Assembly: GCA_043228905.1 (NCBI GenBank)
Contig: JBHGNT010000017.1
Coordinates: 18,228,001-18,292,000, forward strand
DNA length: 64,000 bases
Source of the DNA: Azolla caroliniana
Taxonomy: Eukaryota > Polypodiophyta
Direction: 5' to 3'
The stretch's first letter is position 1, and each line of letters begins with the position of its first letter. The notes beneath the pieces were generated by a model that saw nothing but the letters and a program-made list of their open reading frames with translations, did no database searches and had not been told where the DNA came from. The translations under genes and the position numbers were made by a program. Positions 21,101 to 32,854 of the stretch are shown here, one piece after another.

Positions 21101-22166
21101 TGTCTCCTATGCCGACAATTCGGCATGTACCTTCATTCCCCATCCGGACACAATCGTGATCACCGGCTGTGTAGGATGAGAAGTATTTCCGGTCCGGGGT
21201 AAGGTGGAATGACGCTCCGGAATCGACCACCCACATTGTCTCGTCGCCGGCAAGGTTCAACTCACTCTCCTCGGTGATGAGCATCAACTCTTCTTCACTT
21301 GCCGCGATTGCCGTCGTTCCCTTCCGGTCCGGCCCCCTCCGGTCTTTACCGTTCCGGTCCGGTGTCCGCTTCGAATCGGTACCGTCGGTTTCCTTGTCTT
21401 TTCGAAAGTGCCGACAGTTCTTCTGGAAGTGTCTCGGCTTGCCGCAATAGAAGCAGGTAGGCCTCCCCCTTGACTTTGACCATGTCCCCGACTTTTCCCG
21501 GTTCTGGGGACTACGGTTCCTTTGTCTTCCGCGTTCCAATTCGATAAGGAGCGCTTTGGAGTCGGAGCTCATATCCTTGTCTTTCCGACACGCCTCCTCA
21601 TCTAGCAAGTTCGACTTCACTCTTGCTAGGGATAACCGTTTCCCTTCCGGCCCGGCGTTGCCCAAAGTGACAACCAACGTCTCCCAGCTATTTGGGAGGG
21701 AACCAAGCAGGAGTAGTGCTAGTACCTCATCGGCGAGAGGTACTTCCAATGATGTTGCCTGGTGGATCCGCCCCTAGAAGGCATTCATGTGCTCCGCCAT
21801 GCTGGAGCCATCTTGGTACCGGAGTCTTACTAGCTTCCGAAATACCAAAACCTGATTAACAACATTTTTGTTCTGAAACATAATGTTGATCTTCTCCCAG
21901 AGCTCATGAGCCTTGCTCTCTTCATTGAAGTTGTTGTATAGACTCATGTAGATGAAGCACCGTATGTACGTCGTTGTCTTCATGTGCATCACCTCCCATA
22001 TCGTGGCATCAATTTTGTCCGGTCTCTTGTCCCTGAACTGAACTGGCAACCAAAGATCTTTAACCACGAGCATGTCCCTCATCTTCGACTTCCACACTGA
22101 GTAATTGGAGTCGGTGAGCTTGAACATGCCTCCCAACGAATCGTCCATTTTTCTGTGTTGTTTCAC
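18157..22166 (-). pseudogene. Copia #2 Gag-Pol polyprotein
   Basis: Starts at ATG 22166 (MKQHRKMDDSLGGMFKL) just inside the PBS. Gag is interrupted by TAG at 21776-21774 (NAF-stop-GRIHQ) and continues in the same frame to about 20340 with the knuckle CFYCGKPRHFQKNC, protease MWVVDSGASFHL, integrase zinc site ELWHKRLCHM....CTDCLVDKQ, and FVSFIDDHSRRLWATPL. After frame breaks: VFGCLAYVHVAKDQRGKLD, RT NKWVYKLKPGD, LDVKTTFLHGDLEEEIYL, LILLLYVDDMLIVG, and RNase H WMKDFIGELGIRQDEYRLY plus AENRSNMLTKVL. It is of the class usually annotated as TNT1-94-like Pol. Multiple stops and shifts make it inactive. Confidence 0.9.
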
Positions 22167-22179
22167 TCTAATACCAATT

Positions 22180-22799
22180 TGATAGGAATACGGTTTCCTA
22201 AGCTATGCTCGGTCACAACTGAGACGTCGGATCAATCACAAAAAAACAGGGATGTGGTGAGATGTATCTACACACGAAACAGTAAAGAAGAGAGTGCATT
22301 GGATGTTAACGTGGAAAACCCAAATCTGGGAAAAACCACAACAGCCCTCAGACTGCAAAATATCATTATATCAAGATTACAACAATGGGGCACAGAGGCA
22401 ACGACCTCTTGCTCCCTCGCTTCGCCACCAGGCGGTTACAACAGAGGCAACAACCTCTTCCTCTCTCTCTCTCTTCTCTGTACACAGTTGCGCTCTGAAT
22501 TATCGCCACAACGATAATAGCACAACCAACTCTACATCATGACTATTAAGTTTTCCCTAGGTCATATTTATATTAATATGACTTTCGGGCTATTTACAAA
22601 TATAGCCCCGGTGGGCTCTCTGGAACATATTTACATATATGTCCCTTCCATCCGATGAGAGGTTCTCACCGGGCCTGCAACATGCGGTTCTCACTGGGTC
22701 TTCCTTGCCGGGTACTTGTCATCCGGATTCGGCCGAGGCCGATAGGCTCATCAACACAGTTCTTCTCACTTCCCATCCGGAGGGACCTGTTTCCTAACA
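22180..22799 (-). repeat. 5' LTR of Copia #2
   Basis: 620 bp with the same ends as the LTR at 17497, without the extra CT units and with a CGGATTCGGCCGAGGCCGA segment in place of the second CCGGTTCTCACCGGG copy. Confidence 0.93.
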
Positions 22800-23411
22800 T
22801 TCCACTCATTGTTGCCTCTCGCTCGGATATCTCTGCCAAGTCTTCTCTTGTCAATCAGCATCTCTAGGTTGGATAACTCCAACTCATATTCATCAATAGA
22901 CTTTAGTAGGTCTGCCAACTCTGACTCATAGTCAGTCGGTCTCTCCGAGTCGACCGACTCGGATTCGGCTCTGTCAACCAGATGTCTCCTTACAGCTGTC
23001 AGTGACGACTCGCTTGGCCTTAAGTCGACGGTAGTCGAGGTTGACTAGGGAGTCGATTCCGACTTCTGTTGCTTCCAGTCTTCAATCGTCTTATCTTCAA
23101 GAAAGACTACATCCCGACTTCTCACTACCTTTTTATCGACTAGGTTCCATAGCCTGTAGTCAAACTCATCCTTCGAGTATCCCATGAATATGTATGCTCT
23201 TGACTTACTTTCAAGCTTTGACCTCTGATCCTTCGGTACATGCATATACGCCAAACATCCAAACACCCTCAGATGCTGGTAGGAGACATCCTTCTCCGTC
23301 CACACTCTTTGTGGGACATCACCCTTTAATGGTACTGAGGGAGACCTGTTGATCAAATATACAACTATGTACATCGCCTCAGCCCAAATAGGATTTCAGT
23401 AGTTTTGCATG
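22800..23411 (-). pseudogene. Copia #0: C-terminal integrase region
   Basis: Minus-strand frame 23374-23045 reads YLINRSPSVPL, VFGCLAYMHVPKDQRSKLE, FDYRLWNLVDKKVVRSRDV and FLEDKTIEDW, the block between the integrase core and RT of Copia. 22805-23044 is an acidic/Ser-rich spacer. To the right the frame shifts and is lost near 23405, where LTR-like sequence begins; the rest of integrase and gag are absent. Confidence 0.85.
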
Positions 23412-24066
23412 AAAGAGCATGTGTAGAAAGTAGCGTGCGGAAGAAAGTATTAAGACCGAACAGAAGAGAGGAAACTCAGGTTTAATGGAGAGCTTGAGCT
23501 TACACGGTATACGCAGGAGAGATAGAGAGAGAGAAACACAAAAAACTATATTCAACAATAATACTCGATCTGTACATAAGACGTGCTTCAGTGAACACTT
23601 TTATACAAGTCCTAGAAGGACTGACCGAAGTACTGACAGTACTTCAATGCTCATTAAGAGGTCCTACACTAACTCCCAAATATATTCCTCACGGAATATC
23701 TTTCCTAACGGCCTCCTGGTTTACGCACTCGGCCTAACCGATCGGTCCCAACCGATCCGGAACCGCGTAGAATGGCTTCACCCCCTTCCCAAGGGGATTA
23801 CATTAGAGAGAGCTAAGTAAGGAGAGTGAGAATACAAGATACACCAAAAATGAGGGCAAAAAAGCTATATCTCATACATACCCCCATAAGGGATTTATAG
23901 AATACATAATGTAACGGCTAATAATAACCGTTAAAAAAAGAGACGATCGTTACACTCTTGTCACATGCACATAATTGTGCATGTGTTCACGCATACTCAT
24001 CCTCACACACTCAACGTATACATATTACATATTACACACCACACCCTACACATTACACCCTATTTA
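23412..24066 (-). repeat. LTR-like remnants
   Basis: 23412-23820 resembles the LTR-like insertion at 37978-38328 in CBL intron 7 (shared GTGCGGAAG, AGTACTGACA, CAATGCTCA, CCTAACGGCC words). 23840-24060 looks like another LTR end (CGGCTAATAATAACCGTTA, CGATCGTTACACTCTTGTCACATGCAC). No target duplication could be assigned, and no second LTR or internal region belongs to either. Confidence 0.5.
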
Positions 24067-25810
24067 TCCCGTACACCTATACGGATAACATGGTTACTTA
24101 TTGATAAGGGGAAAAAACCATTGGATAGAACTAGTAATGATCTTGTTGTTGAAAAGGATAGGTATCAGGTTAAGGGCAAGTCGAAGAACAAATCAATGAA
24201 TATGTGACGTAATAGTTTGCCCACTACTCGAGAGACTACTTGGAAAAGTAATTTAGGAACTAGGGAGGGTCCTCGAAAAGTTCCTTGGAAAAGACAATTT
24301 AGGGATAAAGGATTACCCCTTCACCTTCACATTGATTCATTGGGACGGGTTGTAAATTCATCGAATTCTTGAGGTTTTCGTCAAGCGGGGGAACTTAAAC
24401 AAAAGAGTTCAATAGACAAGTCTAAGGATGTGGTGGATGAAAATCCATATGCAGCATTAGAACATGCTTTGACTAGTTTCATGACATTGGTTGCTCTAAA
24501 GGAGCAAGTGCACCATAACATTGTTGATTGAATGAAAGTGGTAACATGGAATATGAAAGGGACCTGTTCTCCTCATAAGAAGTATATATTATGGCAAACT
24601 TTGTTAAGTAAAGAATGGGATATCTTATGTGAAGTTGAGCATAAGTGTCATGAGTTAGCAAGATCCACAATTCATTTGCATGGATATTCATCATTCTATG
24701 CAAGACATCTTAATAATCATTATTCAGGTGTCGCATTAATCGTGCGGCATAAGTATTTTCCTCAAGTGGTGCATAATGATCCTTATTGTCGGTTTTTGGT
24801 TCTAGAAATCGCTTTTTTTGGCGAGGTTGTGTGGGTGGTTGGGATTTATGCCCCTAACCAAGCCACTCAACGTATTGCATTATGGGGCTCACTCCATCAA
24901 ACCCTATGTGTGGGCCATCGAGGATTTTACTTATGGGTGATTTTAACATGTGTATTGATGCATCTCAATCTACGTCATGGCACAATGATTCTTTTTAACC
25001 GACATCACTTCGTATGGCAGTTTTACAAGATGTAGGAACTTCAGATCAATTTCCTATTTGTTTGGAGATTTGTGGTCATGCAATTGACATGTATAAATCT
25101 TTACTTGGAAAGCCTCCATTATGCTTTAACTCTTCTCTTTTGCTTCAACTCACTTTGATTCTCTCATGGAGCAAATTTTGGTAAATTTTGCACCTTTGGA
25201 TAAGGTCCTTTTGGATATCCAAAGTCAATCACATGTTATTATTTCTCAGTTGCAATGCCAAAGTTATCGTTATGCGAAGATGCGACAATTGAGGGATGGG
25301 ATCATAGATAATCAATGTCAATCCCATTTGTTTTTCCAAGTGTTACATCCTACTTATACTCAATCTAATGTGGTACATGTGAAGCAAGGGGATGAATGGA
25401 TAATGGATCCTACTAAAATAATTGACATATGTGTTCATTACTTTAAGGAGTTTATTGGCCCACAATTGTTAATGACAAATGAGGTGAGTAGAGCACATCA
25501 TGAGTTTTATGATCTGGTTGGATGTATTGTGCATGACATCATTAGTCATGATTTGGATGAGGATTTCACTGAGGAGGAGGTGGGCATAGTTTTAAGACAT
25601 TTTTCTAGTGGTAAGAGCCCTCTTGGGATGGTTTGACAAATGAAGTTTTTAAGCTATATTCGAACATTTTAAAGGGGCCCTTAACTTTGATGTTTCAACA
25701 TTCTTGGGATTCTGGTCGTATGCCTCAAGCTTGGAAGGTTGGTCTAATTAAATTAGTTCCAAAGGTGGCATCTCTAGAGTCATTTCATCAATGTAGTACT
25801 AAGAGCTAAA
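24067..25810 (+). pseudogene. LINE relic B: ORF1 tail, endonuclease and start of RT
   Basis: 24067-24531 is a decayed, basic ORF1 end. ATG 24532 starts ORF2 with the AP-type endonuclease VVTWNMKGTCSPHKK, HYSGVALIVRH and VVWVVGIYAPN. The GDFN motif (GDFNMCIDASQ, about 24937) is in another frame, so a frameshift occurred. 25166-25636 is the linker ending FTEEEVGIVLRHFSSGKSP, and after a second shift the RT begins (RMPQAWKVGLIKLVPK) and stops near 25790. It overlaps relic A's RT region in content but differs in sequence, so it is a separate copy. No poly-A tail or target duplication was identified. Confidence 0.88.
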
Positions 25811-27570
25811 CTCGAGTGCATATATTTATTACTTATCTCTAGGATACCGACACAATGCCAATGGCGTTTATAAAAAAGGAAGAAGGGGATAAGAATGAAT
25901 TGTTGGACTATGATAGCGACAATGTGCATGAAGGGGGGCGACGAGAGGTTTCACAAATTTATAGGGTTAATGATGACACTTTTCTTCAAGAAGTGCAAGA
26001 TTGTAGAGGAACAAATGTCGTATTGTAAGATCCCTTCAATCTGTAGATAGAGGGGAAGGGCCATATTGTTTTACATAACCTGAGCAACTCATGGGGCTTA
26101 CATGATGCTATAAGTTCTTGCAATGCTAGATGGCAATCTCAACAAACAAACAAAATTCTTAAAATCTTTTAAAACATTCAATTTGCGATAACTACGTACC
26201 CTACTTCAAACACAATTTTGACATATGCAATTTGCTTTAATGGCATATTTGCTTATCTTGGATTTATTTTTTACCACATGTGGAAAACATGATGCATTCA
26301 AGTTTCCAACTAACTTCGTTGACTTACTTTGCCAACTTTACCCACACAATACAAACGATTGCATACTATATAATGATCCCCAAGACTGTTAATTGGAATT
26401 GTGATCCCATAGTTAAAACATCTTAGCCATGCGCAACATTCCCTCTATTCAAATTTTGAAACATGTGGAAAAGATTTAATTTGCATTAGCCAAAGTAAAA
26501 CTGTGTGATTCAAAAGTTGAATGGAGGACATTGTACCAGACTACATTTTCCATGGACAAGATGACCCACAAGAATGTAGATGATGTGCAAACATGCTTAG
26601 CCAACTAGCCTCAAAGTCCGATCATCATCCCAATCAATCAATTAATCGTTTACACATAACTAATTATCATAAGCTGGTTATGACATGCTTAATGAATTGG
26701 TTAATTCACAAACCTAAGTATAAATGATGAATTGGTTAATTTCGAACTATAAACCATTGACAAATACACATGTTGCTATTTCAATTCATATTTTTGCTGA
26801 TTCTAAATAGTTCATGACAGTGAATAGAACAATATATAATCCATTACAAGAATTGAAGCTGATTAATCACATTGAATAGAATAAGTACATCAATTATGAA
26901 CTAGATGCTACTTACAATTGCCAATCACTTTTTTTTAATGCAGAAGTTTTAGATAAGTTTAGTCACAACAAAGTCATACTCTGTTTTCAGTTAATTTATG
27001 ATCTCAGAGCATGTCAGCATGATAAGCTCTGGCATTCGGGCAATTTTGTAAGCATCTATGGTTTTCTTTATAACTTAAAAAACAAAAGCCTGCTAGTAAG
27101 GACTGGGACACAAAAAAAAGCAGCCTAGGCTGATAACGACAAGTTACTCAATGGAATGCACTCACTGAATTGTCCTTTTTTTCACTTGAATCCCAGATGG
27201 TATTTCCTCCATTCATTTCTCACTTTACACAAAAGAAAGAAGATAAAACAGAGTATAGAGATAGGTTCTTTCGGTTCAAGAGAGAAGAAGATAACAACTG
27301 ATAGGAGGTCCTTAAAAGAGATTAGACATGTCAGTTAAAGAGATTAGACAACACTTCTACAAAACAAAAAAAAAGGCTAGGTTCAAAAATCTTTAGCAGA
27401 AAAGAGGGGATGAAGGTTAGTTCCCCGTTTGATTAATGGATCGGATTTTGCGTCGAAAGAGTTCAAAAAAGAAGAGAAAATACAATGAGGCATCCGTTGA
27501 TGGCCCAGAATACGAATATCCGATTCTCACAGACCCAAAATTTCCCCCAAACCCATTTTCTGTTTCTTTT
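25811..27570. other. Intergenic, with one short unrecognised ORF
   Basis: An open frame 25855-26028 (57 aa, MPMAFIKKEEGDKNELLDYD...) follows an AG that could be a splice acceptor; no family was recognised. The rest is AT-rich. Purine-rich sequence at 27200-27520 and the 3' flank of the GGCT gene complete the stretch. Confidence 0.4.
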
Positions 27571-29846
27571 CTATCTTGCAAGACTTTTTACAAGCCTTGG
27601 GCTCTGATTCAATGGAACACTCTGGACAGGTATCGGGATCAACAAACGAGGCTTCGAGAATATACTCTGGCTGGTCACAACACTGCTCTGGCCAGCAATG
27701 CTCACCGCTTTCATGCCGACATTGGCTTGATGTACATTTAGCTCATGTCTCACTGCACTAGCCAACTCAAGCACTTCTTCATCTTCATGGCCTGTTTTAT
27801 TACCAAGTAGAGTCCTTTCAGATTATTTCACCAATAACTTTGATTCCAAAGTTTCTAAACATTTTTTTTGGGTGTGGGTGTCAAATGGTTTGATTACAAA
27901 TACTTGAATCTCCATATAAAAACTCCAACATATAGTAACATATAAAATTCAACATATATAGTAATCATTACCTATCTCTCTTAATGCTTCCACGAGGCGG
28001 AAAAGATACTCGCAATTAGTCCCACAAGGTCCAGTTGCAGTTGCTATCTGTCTGGAATTATTAAAGAAAACAAAGTAAATTATATGTTCGTTGTCCATTG
28101 TTCAATGAGAGCAACACGTCTAATTGGCCACATTTTAAGAGCAGTTAAAAAAATGCAGGATCATACTTTAGCAAAATTCCAGATGTCAAAAAAATATTTT
28201 GATGAGAATTAAGCCAAGTATATAACAAATCTAAACTCACTTTGCTATCTCTTCCTTTGACGCTGGGCCAAGGTAGTATATGCTTGCAGGAGTAGATGTG
28301 AACCTGTGTGGTCAAAAAACAAAAGAAATGTGTGAGATCAAAGGATGAATGGAATACAATCATAAAAACAAGCACATTATAAATACATTTTCACTTACAC
28401 TTGAACATTGCAAACAACAGCAATGTCGGGAGAATCTTCCTGAAAATTTTCATAGCGGACATTTATCAGCAAACTATTTTACATATTTTCACCCAAGCTC
28501 TGAATCCTCACAAATAAGCTCACCGTAAAAAACTCTACACAATCGATTGTGTCATACTCAGATTCCCTTTTGCGCAGATACTGCTCAAAAATCATAAGAT
28601 TCAAGTTAGATCACAGAGAACACCAGATCAATACATATTGCCCATCTTAATGACCATTCGTAGAAATAAACAGCACTTACCGACATGGCCTTTGCTTCAC
28701 ATCCTTTAATTCGTAAGGCCACACCCCACTGCAATAGCAAACAGGGCATCATTTAATTGGGTAGGTAAAAAAACACTTATCACTCAATGGTGAAGAATTA
28801 AAAGGCAGCAATTATACAGACAGTGATCCAGAAATGGAGGCTAACTCAGTAATAAATGAGAGATGAGAGAACACAATGATACATACGCATACGCTATCCT
28901 CGTCTTCTTCCAACGTAGCAACTCGAGCAGGATAATCCCACGTCCCTCTATGCTCAAAGCAAGCTACAGAAGGAATACAACATCAAGATAATGCATCACA
29001 ATTATAGTATCATATAATCGAATAGGCACAATCAGCAAAAGGTTTGGCAGATCTCGAATTCTCATTGTGCTTTGACAACCTTCTATGACTCAAATCCAGT
29101 ATGATGAATTACCATGGAACAGGGTTTACACGAGAAATGCATGTTGGAGGTGTTTCATCACCTCGAATCTCAGAAACTATCATCAACCCAAATATCACAA
29201 GACAGGCTACAAGAACCTTCAAACCAGATTTATGGATGATACAATAACCTGAAACTAGATTCATGAATGCTACTATAGCCTGAAACTAGATTCATGAATG
29301 CTACTATAGCCTTTCATCATAACTAGCCTAATGTAGGCATAATTTCGTTCATCATCCATATTCACATGGCACTAAACCTATTCTTATCAATGCTACCATT
29401 CCATTTACCAGCATATAAATAACCAGGCGAGTGGTTACTGCTTCCATACAAATAACCATTTTCCATCGAATAATGGCCATCCTCCTCCATGGAACATCCT
29501 ACTTTACTATCAGATCAAGGAACTGGAGAAAGTCAAGGTAGGGTTCAAGGCTATAACCCAAATCGCCCGAATTATGTACATAAGGCACAACAATTGTAGC
29601 ATAAAGCCAAAATCCCAATAATACAGATGATCTTTATAAATGTACATGGCACATACGAAAACATATATGTATATGACACGTATACATATATTTAAAGAGG
29701 TACATTGTAGGCATACCTAGATGAAAAGCCCTCCGACGACCTTTGATGAAGCCCACAATTTTGCGATCATATTCAAATCCAGCTTTCCATATCAAGGAGT
29801 GGTACCCAAAGATCCAGGTTTCTTTTTCTTGCTGTTTCTGCTCCAT
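27571..29846 (-). CDS. GGCT2: Gamma-glutamylcyclotransferase, ChaC/GGCT2 family
   Basis: Predicted to cleave glutathione to 5-oxoproline and Cys-Gly in the cytosol. Eight exons: 29846-29717, 28963-28887, 28728-28681, 28580-28524, 28439-28399, 28303-28241, 28051-27972, 27791-27571. All introns are GT-AG, and the total is 717 nt (238 aa). Signatures: [17 protein letters not shown] (residues 11-27), [21 protein letters not shown] with the expected catalytic Glu at 91, [16 protein letters not shown], and [13 protein letters not shown]. In the family the glycine-rich loop reads GYGSL; here it is GYHSL (His16), which could weaken activity. ATG 29846 is chosen because the frame upstream has no other ATG. 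The length matches plant GGCT2 proteins. Family assignment is firm; activity is inferred. Confidence 0.9.
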
Positions 29847-32800
29847 GTTCAAATGTGCACCGAATAAAGATGGTTAACAAAATACAAGATCTCTCCCTGC
29901 CCCCAGAGAACGGATCCCCAATGGCAAAGAGATCGGAGAGAAAAAAGGGAGGGAGAAAAGTCTTCAGAATTGCAGGGTTAGAGAACAGAAAAGCTGCCAA
30001 ATTTGCAGAGAAAGGGGTTTAAAACAGCAGAAAAACAGCGACAGCTGGTTTCTAGTTAGCAGAAAAAAGGAAAAATCTGAGGGAATTCCGATCGGCAGAG
30101 CAGGGGAAAGAAAACAAAATCAAAGGAATCGAAAATAGAAATTTAAAATTAAAAAAAAACGTTTGAATCTGCAGGGAGAGGAAAGGAGGAGGGGAAAATC
30201 TGTAAAGATCTGCAAGGCGAAGGTGGATAATAGAGATTTGGGCGAGGGACCGAGAGGAACAGAGTAGGGTCCCTCTCTCTGCCCAAAAACCCTAAAATTC
30301 ACGCTTCGCCCCGACAACAGAGGAAGGAAAAACAGAGAGCAGAAGATGAAGAGGAAGATAGAAAGAAAGCGTTTTGTTTTGTTTGCTTTTTTCACCGCAT
30401 TTGCGAATGGTATATAAATGTAATGTAATGTGCACAGATTCATGCATGGGCACCATGAATCTGTTTTTGTGACCAGATACATTGAACCTCCCCTGTTCCT
30501 CAATCCTCCCACACCCTTTCAACCCTTATCATGATAATCTCATTCATTCATATATTCATATTCATTCATTCATTCATTCATTCATTATCTTTTTGCCCTG
30601 TTTTTTGGCAATTTGAGAGGAGTTTCATAAACACCATCACCACCCATGCGAAGAAGAAGCTCTTCCTCCGGATCTCCCCACGGAAAAATCCCGTGACCAC
30701 GTTCTTTGCGTGACCCATCGCCCAAAAAACCCGAATTGGATAATACAGATAAATAAAAAAAAGATCTCTTCAGGCTCCCTTCTTGTCTGACAATCGGCTC
30801 TCTCCGTGCTCTCGATTGTCTCTCGCGGTGCTCCGAAATCCCATCGTTTCCCATTCATGCCCTGCCCTCCAATGACAATGCGCCGATCTTTCAAGGAGAA
30901 GCCAAACAGAAAAAAAGAAAACTATTAAAAATCCATGTGTCAGCTAACTACTACCATCAGATGTGACCAGGTTCATTGAAGCCTTTTTATTTATTGTCAA
31001 TCAAATTTGGTGAGTAACTCAAAGAAAGAAATGTTACCATGCATCGATTATATTATTGTGCATAATTTTACCTTTCTTTGATTTATGGTCTTCACCCGTT
31101 CTTGTTATGTGCCACCTCTGACTGAATCGGCTCCCAACCCAAGAAAATGTTGTGAAAACAACTACCTAGGCAATACTAAAGAATGCACTGGATAAGTCAC
31201 GAGATGAGCATGAAGTAAGAGAGAAGTTACACATGCATTAGAATCTGGAGCCAATGCCCACAAAACCATGATAGAGAGCAATTCTCTACTCTTGCTTCTC
31301 ATAATCGAAGTCCCCAAATTGAAGAGTGGTGTGTGCTTCACTATATAGTGTTTTTTGGGGGAAGGAGGGGTCCAAGAGAATCTGGGGCTTTTTGGAGGTC
31401 CACTCGTCTCATGAAATTTTGCACGTGGGGCTTCAATCATAATCGGGAGCTTATCGTCACACTGTTGTTTTATTTTCCTAGCCCATTTGTGCTATGTGTA
31501 AAAGAAAACATATTTTAGGCATAGCAATGACGGCTTTTAGGTGGCCTACTGTAGGAGACTTAGGTTCATGTTCACTCTTTATATCGTGGAAGAATATATC
31601 AATGTTCAAGTTGTATAGACATTATTTTAGTAACAAATGAATAATGCTCATGCACCCAAACTTAAAAGGTGTAGATTTTTTACGACTAATGGGCGTGAAC
31701 TCCAATCTCCTTTTGAACATTTCCGAATATATTTTACTCTCTGAACATGTGCTATCTATGAGCTCTAAGAATAACTCATATGGGCCACATGAATCAACTA
31801 TGTATTTGACTAGGAAGGAAGTGGTTTCTCCCTTCTCTTTACGCATACTCTTAAGGGTGGAACCTTGACATAGGTTTTGCAATTCATTGCAAAGGAAAAC
31901 ATTTGAGATGAACTTTGAGAAACAAATTTGTAGCTGTTTTAGCCATTCACATGGGAATGAATTAACAGTTTAGAATCATTTAAAAGTAGGTAAGAAGTTA
32001 CAATTTAAAAACTAAAGGGTCTGTATGTGCTCTTGTTATGTACGTCACTCTAACATGGGCAATAATACAATGCAACATGTTGATAAATTGATTAATGTAT
32101 ACATCTTCTACATATTCACATGTAGCGATCTTCTGCATTATCCACTGTGCAAATTAATATTACCATATTAATGCTAAGTAATGTACCTCCAATTTAATAT
32201 ATATGTTTTGTGTAAGTTGATCTTACAATGCCTTCAATATTTCACCTTGACAATAAGTTTTTTCATTTTTGTTTGGTGTTTGCTTTTTAAGATACATACA
32301 TTGCTTTTATAGAAAACAAGAGTGCGTACTAATGTAGCTAGTTTAGACAAAAAAAACCAAACATACTGTACATATTGTCTAGTTTCATTCATTATCATAT
32401 CCTTTCACAATATCAGCATATTGGTGTTTATTTCATCGATCTTTTTGGGGTTTGTTTGAAAATCCCATCACATTAGGTGAACCATTATATATGTACACAG
32501 CAATCATTTACAGTGATTAATCGATATAAGGCCAATAATTAACTTATCATTCTGAAGAGAGGCGAACCCTAATTATAACAGGCACCCATGCTAGCTACAT
32601 TCAACAATTAAAACCTGTAATTATTAAGAAATTTCACCCTCCTCACATACCCATCCAGACATGTCACAAGGAAATTCCGAAGTTCCTCATCATGAAATTT
32701 ATTCTTATAAGAAACTGATAATAATAAACTCCTCCATTTTGCATCACAGGCATTCCAACGTCCTTATAATACAAGCCCGGGATGTTAGAAGGTTAGTTTT

Positions 32801-32854
32801 AGAATACAGGAGAATGATTGTGTGTGAATGAAGTATCCCCATTGATGTCCCTAT
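29847..32854. other. GGCT upstream region and BET1 downstream flank
   Basis: 29847-30400 is purine-rich on plus and probably includes the GGCT 5' leader. A TATATAAA word at 30412-30419 can serve only weakly as a minus-strand TATA (TTTATATA). A CATT repeat lies at 30542-30586. Open frames at 30585-30894 (minus) lack family features. 31000-32800 is AT-rich with an unrecognised minus frame 31622-31882 and nothing else supportable. Confidence 0.45.

Larger units (their letters stand above)
17497..22799 (-). mobile_element. Copia LTR retrotransposon #2, full length, defective
   Basis: LTRs at 17497-18146 and 22180-22799, with a perfect 5-bp target duplication TTCCA (17492-17496 and 22800-22804). 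On the minus strand the PBS TGGTATTAGAG lies at 22176 and the purine tract GAAGGGGGAGTT at 18158-18147. LTRs differ by roughly 20 substitutions plus indels (a few per cent), so it is older than Copia #1. It is inserted in the integrase-RT spacer of its relative, Copia #0. Confidence 0.95.
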
